A stretch of DNA of 64,000 nt, from NCBI GenBank assembly GCA_965224105.1, contig CBDCYH010000002.1, positions 1,240,001 to 1,304,000 of the forward strand, given 5' to 3'. The stretch's first letter is position 1. The number at the start of each line of letters is the position of its first letter. A program made the position numbers and the translations under genes. Below the pieces are notes generated by a model. It searched no databases. It worked only from the letters and a program-made list of their open reading frames with translations, and was not told where the DNA came from. Source of the DNA: CBDCYH01 sp965224105. GTDB taxonomy: Bacteria; Bacteroidota; Rhodothermia; Rhodothermales; JABDKH01. Of this stretch, positions 16,770-23,955 are shown piece after piece.

Positions 16770-17765
16770 ATGTTTACAGTCGCACTAGATGCCGTCGGGG
16801 GAGACCACGCTCCTGATGTCGTTGTCCAGGGTGCCATCGCCGCGCACGAAGAATCGGGCGGTGACGTAAACGTGCTACTCGTCGGACCGCAGCAGGTCGT
16901 CGAGGAGTCGCTCGAAAAACACGGACCCGCGGGAGACGGAGTAACAATCCTTGACGCGCCGGAAATCATCGGCATGTCGGAGTCGCCTGCCGCGGCGGTG
17001 AAATCCAAACAGCGCTCATCCATCCACGTCGGGCTCGGAGCGGTGAAGCAGGGCGCAGCGGATGCGTTCGCCAGCGCAGGCAACACCGGAGCCGTCATGG
17101 CAGCATCGCTGTTTATCCTCGGACGATGCCCGGGCATTTCCCGGCCAACCATCATGGGCATCTATCCCACCGTGAGCGGCGGATCCGTGCTGCTGGACGT
17201 CGGCGCCAACGTTGACTGCAAACCCGACCACCTCGTGCAGTTTGCACAGATGGGCAGCGTCTACGCGAGCCGCATCCTGGGAAGAGACAATCCAACCGTC
17301 GGGCTGATGAACATCGGCGAAGAACCCGGCAAAGGAAATGAACAGGCGAAGGCCACGTTCGAAGCACTGAAGGAAGCACCGCATGTTAACTTCGCGGGTA
17401 ACATCGAAGGCCGGGACCTGCTCAACCACGGCGCAGACGTGGTGGTGTGCGACGGATTTGTGGGCAACATCCTGCTCAAGCTCGGAGAAAGTATCTCGCA
17501 CGTTATCCCGACGCTCATCAGCCGAGAAATGAAAACGCAAGGCGTCGACCAGGTCACGATGCTCACTGTAAAGAATCTCCTGGACGGTGTGCGCAAACCC
17601 TTCGACTACCAGGAATACGGTGGCACGCCGCTGCTCGGCGTAAACGGGGTGGCACTCATTGGTCATGGCGGATCATCAGCCAAAGCCATCAAGAACATGG
17701 TCCTCTCTGCGGTGAAGGCCGTGCAGCAGGAATTACCGACGGCCATATCCTCACTCGCAAACTAA
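16770..17765 (+). CDS. plsX: Phosphate acyltransferase PlsX
   Basis: Makes acyl-phosphate from acyl-ACP for glycerolipid synthesis; peripheral membrane enzyme. 331 residues with VALDAVGGDHAP at the N terminus, GNTGAVMAAS, LLDVGANVDCKPDHLVQFA, MNIGEEPGKGNE and NHGADVVVCDGFVGNILLKL. fabH begins 10 bp downstream. Confidence 0.97.
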   Translation: MFTVALDAVGGDHAPDVVVQGAIAAHEESGGDVNVLLVGPQQVVEESLEKHGPAGDGVTILDAPEIIGMSESPAAAVKSKQRSSIHVGLGAVKQGAADAFASAGNTGAVMAASLFILGRCPGISRPTIMGIYPTVSGGSVLLDVGANVDCKPDHLVQFAQMGSVYASRILGRDNPTVGLMNIGEEPGKGNEQAKATFEALKEAPHVNFAGNIEGRDLLNHGADVVVCDGFVGNILLKLGESISHVIPTLISREMKTQGVDQVTMLTVKNLLDGVRKPFDYQEYGGTPLLGVNGVALIGHGGSSAKAIKNMVLSAVKAVQQELPTAISSLAN

Positions 17766-17775
17766 CGCACCGACT

Positions 17776-18825
17776 ATGGTACACGCGGCAATCACCGGAG
17801 TAGGATACTACCTTCCCGAGGGGCGGCTCACCAACGACGACCTGGAGCTGATGGTCGACACCACGGATGAGTGGATCACCACGCGCACGGGCATCAAGGA
17901 GCGGCGCATCCTGCGGGACCCGAAGAAGGCAACTTCTTTCATGGCGGCGGAAGCGGCCAAAAACCTGCTGTCGAAAAAGGATGTCGACCCCGACGAAATT
18001 GACGCGATCATAATCGCAACGGTAACGCCGGATATGTTCTTCCCGGCGACGGCTTGTCTGGTGCAGGCAGAGATCGGCGCGACGAACGCGATCGCGTTTG
18101 ACCTATCCGCAGCGTGCAGCGGTTTTTTGTTTGCGCTGGTCACGGGCCGGCAGTTCATCCTGTCAGGCAAGCATAAAAAGGTGTTGGTTATCGGGGCTGA
18201 CAAGATGAGCTCTATCCTCGACTACACCGACCGCACCACGTGTATACTTTTTGGCGACGGCGCGGGATGTGTGCTGCTGGAAGCCACCGAGGACGGGAAC
18301 GGGATTATGGATGATTACTCCCGTGTCGACGGTAACTATCCGGATCTGTTGTGCATGCCCGGGGGAGGCAGTCTTAACCCTCCGACGGTTGCAACCCTGG
18401 AGGCGCGGATGCACTATCTGTATCAGGAAGGGCGCGCGGTGTTCAAGCACGCGGTTAAGGGGATGGCTGATGCGGCCGGGGTGATGATGGACAGAAATAA
18501 CCTGAAAGGCGAGGACATCAAGTATCTGGTACCGCACCAGGCGAACATGCGGATCATCGATGCGACCGCTAACCGGATGGGCATCTCGATCGACAAGGTG
18601 ATGCTCAACATCCAGCGGTACGGCAACACGACGGCGGCGACGATTCCGCTTTGCCTGGCCGACTGGGAGAACGAACTCCGCCCGGGCGACAACCTGGTGC
18701 TGGCGGCTTTTGGTGGCGGCTTTACGTGGGGCGCGATGTATGTAAAATGGGCGTACGACGGATCGCAGTATCCGCGTCCCAAGCACCTCGACGAGTGGGA
18801 AGGCGCGACCGCGGCGGCGGTGTAA
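17776..18825 (+). CDS. fabH: Beta-ketoacyl-ACP synthase III
   Basis: Starts fatty-acid elongation by condensing acetyl-CoA with malonyl-ACP. 349 residues. The catalytic triad is visible: Cys in LSAACSGFLFAL, His in VPHQANMRIID and Asn in YGNTTAATIPL. The N terminus has TGVGYYLPEG and DEWITTRTGIKERR. The C terminus runs about 20 residues past the conserved GGGFTWGAM. plsX is 10 bp upstream and fabD about 50 bp downstream. Confidence 0.97.
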   Translation: MVHAAITGVGYYLPEGRLTNDDLELMVDTTDEWITTRTGIKERRILRDPKKATSFMAAEAAKNLLSKKDVDPDEIDAIIIATVTPDMFFPATACLVQAEIGATNAIAFDLSAACSGFLFALVTGRQFILSGKHKKVLVIGADKMSSILDYTDRTTCILFGDGAGCVLLEATEDGNGIMDDYSRVDGNYPDLLCMPGGGSLNPPTVATLEARMHYLYQEGRAVFKHAVKGMADAAGVMMDRNNLKGEDIKYLVPHQANMRIIDATANRMGISIDKVMLNIQRYGNTTAATIPLCLADWENELRPGDNLVLAAFGGGFTWGAMYVKWAYDGSQYPRPKHLDEWEGATAAAV

Positions 18826-18876
18826 CGCGCACGCGGATGGAATTGTGTTAACGACCGTCAACAAACGGTAAGCGTG

Positions 18877-19836
18877 ATGGCTTTAGCTTTTATTTTTCCG
18901 GGCCAGGGCTCGCAGCACGGCGGCATGGGTGTCGATCTGTACGAAGCCTATCCGGCGGTGCGCGACCTAGTCGCAGAAGCGGACGACGTGTTGGGTTTTT
19001 CGCTATCGGAAATCATGTTTGCTGCGGATCCCCCCGATGAACGGCTGGCTAGCACTGACTACACCCAGCCCGCCCTGTTTGTGCACTCGCTGGCGGCGTT
19101 TGAGTTGTTGCGGGCTGCGGGTGTGACGCCCGACATGGCAGCCGGACATTCGCTCGGAGAGTACTCGGCGCTGGTCGCGGCGGGGGCGATGTCGTTCGCG
19201 GATGGACTGCGCGTGGTACGAAAACGCGGCGAGCTGATGGCCTCGGCGGATGATATCCGTCCGGGTACGATGGCGGCGGTGATTGGCCTCGAAGACAGCG
19301 AGGTGATAGAGCTGTGCGATCACGCGACGGTGGAGATGCAGGCAGTGGTGCAGGCCGCAAACTTCAATGCGCCCGGCCAGGTGGTTATTTCCGGTGACAT
19401 GGATTCGATTTTTTTGGCGGGCGAGATGGCCCGCGAGCGAGGTGCCCGCAAGGTGGTGCCGCTTAAGGTTGGCGGGGCGTTCCACTCGCCGCTGATGCAG
19501 TTTGCGCGGGAGGGGTTGGAAGAGGCGCTGGGCGGGTTGGAGATTACGGAGCCGACGTGTCCGGTGTACATGAATGTTACGGCGCGGCCGACGGTTGATC
19601 CAGAAGAGATTCGCCGGTTACTGTTACGTCAGCTCACCTCGACGGTGTTGTGGTCGCGTGCGTTGCGCAATATGCGCTCGGATGGTGCGGATCGGTTTGT
19701 GGAGGTCGGCCCCGGGCGGGTGCTCGCCGGACTGGTGAAGCGGACGCTCGGCAGGGAGGTGGTTACCGAGACGGCGGGTGCGGTGACGGATACGATCTTT
19801 GATTCTCAAATTCAGACCATGGAAAATGATGAGTAA
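18877..19836 (+). CDS. fabD: Malonyl-CoA:ACP transacylase
   Basis: Loads malonate on acyl carrier protein. 319 residues from the ATG at 18877 (a GTG one codon earlier is the alternative). FPGQGSQHGGMG is at the N terminus, the nucleophile elbow is GHSLGEYSAL, and the catalytic His is in GGAFHSPLM. The last codons overlap the start of fabG, so the two are translationally coupled. Confidence 0.97.
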   Translation: MALAFIFPGQGSQHGGMGVDLYEAYPAVRDLVAEADDVLGFSLSEIMFAADPPDERLASTDYTQPALFVHSLAAFELLRAAGVTPDMAAGHSLGEYSALVAAGAMSFADGLRVVRKRGELMASADDIRPGTMAAVIGLEDSEVIELCDHATVEMQAVVQAANFNAPGQVVISGDMDSIFLAGEMARERGARKVVPLKVGGAFHSPLMQFAREGLEEALGGLEITEPTCPVYMNVTARPTVDPEEIRRLLLRQLTSTVLWSRALRNMRSDGADRFVEVGPGRVLAGLVKRTLGREVVTETAGAVTDTIFDSQIQTMENDE

Positions 19837-20578
19837 GCAGTTTGCCGGGAAGTCGGTGCTGGTAACGGGCGGGACGCGCGGGATTGGCAGGGCGATCGTG
19901 GAGGCGTTTGCCCGCGCCGGCGCTAACGTGGCGTTCACGTATCGGTCATCGGATGACGAAGCCGCAGCGCTCAAGGAAGCCCTGGAGGCTGACGGAGCGC
20001 AGGTGCTTGTGTTTAAAGGCGACGCCGCCAACGCGGAGTCGGCGGATGAAGCCGTTAAGGGCGTGGTGGATGCGTGGGGATCGATTGATGTGCTCGTGAA
20101 CAACGCCGGCATCACTAAAGACGGGTTGATCCTGCGGATGAACGAGGACGACTGGGACGCGGTGATCACCACGAACCTGAAGAGCGTGTTTAATTATTGC
20201 AAGGCTGCTTATCGACCGTTCATGAAGCAGCGCGGCGGCCGGGTGATAAATATTTCGTCGGTGGTCGGCGTGATGGGCAACCCGGGCCAGACAAATTATG
20301 CCGCCTCGAAGGCCGGGATCATCGGGTTTACGAAGAGCTACGCGAAAGAGCTCGGTGGGAGAGGCGTGACCGCCAATGTTGTCGCCCCCGGCTATGTGGA
20401 CACTGACATGACGTCGTCACTGTCTGATTCCGCCAAAGAAGCGATGCTCAACGCCGTGCCCTTGGGGCGGAGTGCGAGGCCTGAAGAGATTTCGAGTGCG
20501 GTGTTGTTCTTGGCGTCAGAGGGCGCGGGGTACATCACCGGTCACGTGCTGCATGTAGATGGTGGGTTGGCGATGTAG
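19829..20578 (+). CDS. fabG: 3-oxoacyl-ACP reductase FabG
   Basis: NADPH-dependent ketoreductase of fatty-acid elongation, an SDR enzyme of 249 aa. TGGTRGIG is the cofactor site, NNAG follows, and the catalytic residues are Ser in INISSVVG and Tyr/Lys in YAASKAG. The C terminus GHVLHVDGGLAM is normal. The ATG at 19829 lies inside the fabD end (8-bp overlap). acpP and fabF normally follow fabG but are absent here; a diverged copy of this gene's 3' end is found 440 bp downstream. Confidence 0.97.
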   Translation: MSKQFAGKSVLVTGGTRGIGRAIVEAFARAGANVAFTYRSSDDEAAALKEALEADGAQVLVFKGDAANAESADEAVKGVVDAWGSIDVLVNNAGITKDGLILRMNEDDWDAVITTNLKSVFNYCKAAYRPFMKQRGGRVINISSVVGVMGNPGQTNYAASKAGIIGFTKSYAKELGGRGVTANVVAPGYVDTDMTSSLSDSAKEAMLNAVPLGRSARPEEISSAVLFLASEGAGYITGHVLHVDGGLAM

Positions 20579-20587
20579 GGGGGGCCC

Positions 20588-21007
20588 ATGCTCGAGTTCG
20601 AATTTGCTGATCCTGATATTTCGGAGTGTGAATCGTGCGGTGCCACACCCGTCTCGCTTACGCGCTTTGTGACGAACAACGGAGAGGAGCGTGCCGTTTG
20701 CTATCTGAGCTTTTCTTGTTGTCAATCAGAAAGAGTAGTACACGCCGCAATTTCAATAGGGCCGTGGTGGGACGGCACTGATCCCTCGGATCGAGTCGCT
20801 TTTGCACTTCAAGTGAGATCTGGGGTGGAAAACTTCGAAGTGTCGGTCCGCGACAAAGTGGAGAGTCCCTGGATTGATGTTGAGATGCTGGGCCAGATGC
20901 TCAATCGTAAGGAAGCACTTGCACACCCGCTTTGCAGTGAGGCTTTTCACATAACAGACCATTTGTTTTCGGAGGATGAGGCGTTGAGGCAGTTACTGGA
21001 TGAGTAA
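20588..21007 (+). CDS. Unrecognised 139-aa protein with two cysteine pairs
   Basis: Not recognised. The frame is complete, starting 9 bp after fabG. It has CESCG near the N terminus and a Cys-Cys pair (SFSCCQSE) about 30 residues later, which could bind a metal. The middle is a mixed beta-strand pattern (HAAISIGPWW, RVAFALQVRSGVENFEVSVRD) and the end is acidic and helical. It lies exactly between fabG and a fabG 3' remnant, so it probably arrived by recombination. Size and context would fit an immunity or orphan accessory protein, but nothing shows this. Confidence 0.55.
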   Translation: MLEFEFADPDISECESCGATPVSLTRFVTNNGEERAVCYLSFSCCQSERVVHAAISIGPWWDGTDPSDRVAFALQVRSGVENFEVSVRDKVESPWIDVEMLGQMLNRKEALAHPLCSEAFHITDHLFSEDEALRQLLDE

Positions 21008-21019
21008 AGGCTTGCAGCA

Positions 21020-21091
21020 GTGTCGCTGAGCAGAAGCGCGAGGCCGGACGAAATCTCGAGTGCTGTGTTATTTCTCGCGTCGGACGAAGCT
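21020..21091 (+). pseudogene. Remnant of a second fabG 3' end
   Basis: 24 consecutive codons align without gaps to fabG at 20456-20527: 19 of 24 amino acids are identical (shared RSARP, EISSAVLFLAS) but only 50 of 72 bases, with most differences at third positions. Homology stops before the GHVLHVDGG end. The pattern is that of a homologous gene from another lineage, not a fresh copy. It marks the junction between the fatty-acid cluster and the accessory region. Confidence 0.75.
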
Positions 21092-21163
21092 GTCTTGACA
21101 GCTTCGTTTCGCCTGCGGGCTCTAGATTGGTCGAAGTTGGTATCCCTACGAGTTAGATATTAT

Positions 21164-21198
21164 CTTCATATGTGTAAAATATGAGCAGTAATATGAAG
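21164..21198 (+). promoter_or_regulatory. Inverted-repeat operator/promoter upstream of tcmP
   Basis: CTTCATAT (21164-21171) and ATATGAAG (21191-21198) are exact inverted repeats, 27 bp centre to centre. A TAAAAT hexamer (21174-21179) between the arms could be a -10. They end 22 bp before the TcmP start. The symmetry suggests a dimeric repressor site, but no regulator gene is adjacent. Confidence 0.45.
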
Positions 21199-21220
21199 GC
21201 ACCACGGTTGGGTCTACAGA

Positions 21221-22306
21221 ATGACTAGAAACTTCCATACTACACCGTTCGACGACGGAACACTGACTAAACTGTTCCTATTCCGCAATTACATTGCCGA
21301 ATGGTTACCAGTGTTTGTTACGACGGCTCGGCCAGGAGAGCGGATAACGTTAGTCGATTTCTTCGCCGGTCCAGGTCGAGATGTGGACGGTGTCGCTGGG
21401 ACTCCGTTGGTTGCGCTTGAGGAAATACGGCGCTGGTCAACGCGCATTCGCGAGCGTAATTCTCCAATTCGTCTCGTCCTCAACGATCGCGACAAGAACA
21501 AGACCAAAGAACTTTCAGGCGTAATGGAGGGCGAAAACGTTCCCGAAGATCTCTGCAAATACGAGATCTACTCTGACGATTTTCAAGAGGCGTTCCATCA
21601 GATATATCCTTCATTGAGCAAAGGTCCGAATTTGATAATCATGGACCAGAAGGGAGTATCTGCCATGTCAGATTCGGTTTTCAACAAGATTGTACTCCTT
21701 CCGAGGACTGACTTTCTATTCTTTGTCGCATCGTCAACGCTCCGTCGTTTCGAATCTCACGCGAATATTCAGAAGTATCTCAAAATCCCTGCGGGTGCCG
21801 TAACAGGAACTACGTTCAACGACACGCATCGAGCCGTCGCAGATTACTATCGCGGTCTTGTCGGCGCTTCAAAGGAAATATTCCTTGGCAACTTCTCTAT
21901 CAAGAAAGGGAGCAATATGTACGGTGTGATTTTTGGCTCGGGCCATTCGCTAGGTCTTGAAAAATTCCTCCGCGTTTGCTGGAAGATAGACCCTGAGCGC
22001 GGCGAGGCGAATTTTGACATAGACAGTGACGGCCTCGATGCAGCTGCTCCGCACCTTTTCCCAGAGATGGATCTACCAAAGAAGAGAACAGGTTTTCAAC
22101 GCCGACTATCGTCAAAGATTTTGGACGGAACACTGTCGACAGATGCGGCGGTCTATATTGAGTCGATCCAGGAAGGGTTTCTTCCGGTGGATGGACGACA
22201 AGTTGTCAACTCACTCATGAAACAGGGTAAGATTACCGTTAACGGTGGCCGACCTAGAGTTTCGCAGGCCGGCCTAAAAAATCACCGAACTATCGAGGTT
22301 ACGTAA
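21221..22306 (+). CDS. tcmP: Three-Cys-motif partner protein TcmP
   Basis: 361 residues matching the TcmP family, named because its genes neighbour a three-cysteine Gp37/Gp68 protein, as here. N-terminal pattern: LTKLFLFRNYIAEWLPVF, then the SAM-binding-like ITLVDFFAGPGRD; a further LIIMDQKGV follows near residue 140. The fold looks like a class I methyltransferase, but activity is unknown. The C-terminal 70 residues resemble a small winged-helix-like domain. Its stop overlaps the next start (TAATG), so the pair is coupled. Confidence 0.85.
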   Translation: MTRNFHTTPFDDGTLTKLFLFRNYIAEWLPVFVTTARPGERITLVDFFAGPGRDVDGVAGTPLVALEEIRRWSTRIRERNSPIRLVLNDRDKNKTKELSGVMEGENVPEDLCKYEIYSDDFQEAFHQIYPSLSKGPNLIIMDQKGVSAMSDSVFNKIVLLPRTDFLFFVASSTLRRFESHANIQKYLKIPAGAVTGTTFNDTHRAVADYYRGLVGASKEIFLGNFSIKKGSNMYGVIFGSGHSLGLEKFLRVCWKIDPERGEANFDIDSDGLDAAAPHLFPEMDLPKKRTGFQRRLSSKILDGTLSTDAAVYIESIQEGFLPVDGRQVVNSLMKQGKITVNGGRPRVSQAGLKNHRTIEVT

Positions 22307-23031
22307 TGGCACAGTCAAGAATTGAATGGACAGACATGACCTGGAATCCCACGACGGGATGTACCAAAATATCGACCGGTTGCAAAAACTGCTACGCTGA
22401 AATTATGTCGCGTCGGTTGAAAGCAATGGACGTTGACAAGTACTCTAACGGCTTCGATCTGACACTGCATGAGTCTGCCATTGAGGCGCCACTGTCGTGG
22501 AGGCAGCCTCGGCGCGTATTTGTAAACTCGATGAGTGATCTATTCCATCCAGGTATTCCAATGGAGTTCATACAGAGAGTGTTCGACATAATGGTCCAAT
22601 GCCCGCAGCACGTTTTTCAAGTCCTTACCAAGAGGCCCGAGCGTACCCTAGAATTGAACAGAATGATCGACTGGGCGCCAAATATTTGGATGGGTGTATC
22701 CGTCGAAAATGATCGGGTAGTTGATCGAATAGACATTTTGAGGTCCACGTCCGCATCTATTAAGTTCTTGTCTCTCGAGCCATTGCTTGGACCGCTTCCT
22801 AATTTGAACTTGACAGATATCGATTGGGTCATCGCAGGCGGTGAGTCCGGACGCAAGGCTCGGCCGATGGATCCAGAGTGGGTCCTAGATATTCGCGACC
22901 AGTGTCTCGAAGCCGAGGTTGCTTTCTTCTTCAAGCAATGGGGCGGGGTGAATAAGAAAAAGACAGGCCGGGAACTGGAGGGACGAACGTACGACGAGAT
23001 GCCGGGTGTGTTTCGAGAAGTGGCGGCATAG
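22306..23031 (+). CDS. Phage Gp37/Gp68 family (DUF5131) three-Cys protein
   Basis: 241 residues. The N terminus IEWTDMTWNPTTGC is the family signature. Three cysteines at residues 19, 26 and 29 (CX6CX2C) lie where a radical-SAM-like Fe-S cluster would sit. NSMSDLFHPGIP, QVLTKRPER, WMGVSVEN, LSLEPLLGP and VIAGGESG follow in the usual order, and FFFKQWGG closes it. The family is widespread in phages and accessory regions and is thought to be distantly radical-SAM related; the reaction is not known. It is coupled to tcmP by a 1-bp overlap. Confidence 0.9.
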   Translation: MAQSRIEWTDMTWNPTTGCTKISTGCKNCYAEIMSRRLKAMDVDKYSNGFDLTLHESAIEAPLSWRQPRRVFVNSMSDLFHPGIPMEFIQRVFDIMVQCPQHVFQVLTKRPERTLELNRMIDWAPNIWMGVSVENDRVVDRIDILRSTSASIKFLSLEPLLGPLPNLNLTDIDWVIAGGESGRKARPMDPEWVLDIRDQCLEAEVAFFFKQWGGVNKKKTGRELEGRTYDEMPGVFREVAA

Positions 23032-23401
23032 GATTGTGGCATGCAATCGAAAACCTTGCGTAACGATTGTAACGGACAAACCTCTTGGGCGTGTTACGGA
23101 TTGGATGTGTGGCCAAAGATGTCGGGACTTGACAGTGTTCACGTCTCGGACAGCGGCGCATGCGGCAGGGGAACTTCCTGCACGGTGAAGTCATGTGGGA
23201 AGGATGGACCATTTTGAGGGAACCACATTGTCTGAGGATTAACTTTTCGGCAATAGGCGTGGGCAATATGATCGTTGTTGGCGTCCATTTCATCCTCACC
23301 TACAGCCGCGCCTGTTGGTCGGTGACTAAGATGACAATATTACCGGTACCTGCTTCGGTCTATGGCAAGAACGTAGTTGAGAAGCATCCGTGCCAGGCCT
23401 C
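23032..23401. other. 370-bp intergenic stretch, no gene supported
   Basis: Open frames here run antisense to, or out of frame with, flanking genes and have no domain pattern. It presumably holds the end of the tcmP unit and the promoter for the HEPN-like gene. No hairpin with a T tract and no clear inverted repeat was seen. Confidence 0.5.
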
Positions 23402-23863
23402 ATGCATAATGCACCCCAACGACTCTCGAAGATTATCGAGGACAACGAAGCCGCCGTGGCGGCGGCTCTCCTGGAAGGGAGGCACCTGGATGCATTCCTG
23501 CTAGTTCATGCTCTAATCGAGGCTCTGCTTAGAATCTTTCTTGACGAAAAGGGCGACAGGTTTCGATTCGTCGACCTGATTGCAGGTTATGAGAAATTCC
23601 TTGAAGAGAACAATTATCCGATGCCAACCTTTGTCACCCAATTGAGCGTGTTCAACAGGCGACGCAATAGAGTCGTGCACCAGCTCTGGCGCAAAGGTTT
23701 GTCCAACACCAATTCGGAGATCGAAAATACTGCGAATGCGGCGGTCACGGTATATTGTCTGTTCATCGAATGGCTCAGGACATTCGATGAGGAGCTTGAG
23801 GAAAAAGGGTTCCGATTGTCTCTAGAGGAACCGAGTGAACCGAGAGAACCGAGTTCGGAGTAA
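23402..23863 (+). CDS. HEPN-like domain protein
   Basis: 153 residues, all helical. The segment VFNRRRNRVVHQLW contains the Rx4H-type motif (RNRVVH core) of HEPN domains, whose catalytic members are RNases in defence and toxin systems. The opening IIEDNEAAVAAALLEGRHLDAFLLVHALIE fits the first HEPN helices. The C-terminal tail is Glu/Pro-rich. A GTG at 23390 would add four residues. No minimal nucleotidyltransferase partner is adjacent. It lies 92 bp upstream of the methyltransferase gene and may belong to that unit or stand alone. Confidence 0.6.
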   Translation: MHNAPQRLSKIIEDNEAAVAAALLEGRHLDAFLLVHALIEALLRIFLDEKGDRFRFVDLIAGYEKFLEENNYPMPTFVTQLSVFNRRRNRVVHQLWRKGLSNTNSEIENTANAAVTVYCLFIEWLRTFDEELEEKGFRLSLEEPSEPREPSSE

Positions 23864-23955
23864 CAAGTCATGCAGGACCTTTCAACCAATCTTGAAGATG
23901 CTTGTCAGGAATTAGTCGCGCGGGCTAACATCATAGATTGCGCGGGGCAGAATTC

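Noticed and set aside
23160..23504. 114-codon frame upstream of the HEPN-like gene
   Set aside because: Overlaps the HEPN-like gene in another frame, has no domain pattern and a poor composition.
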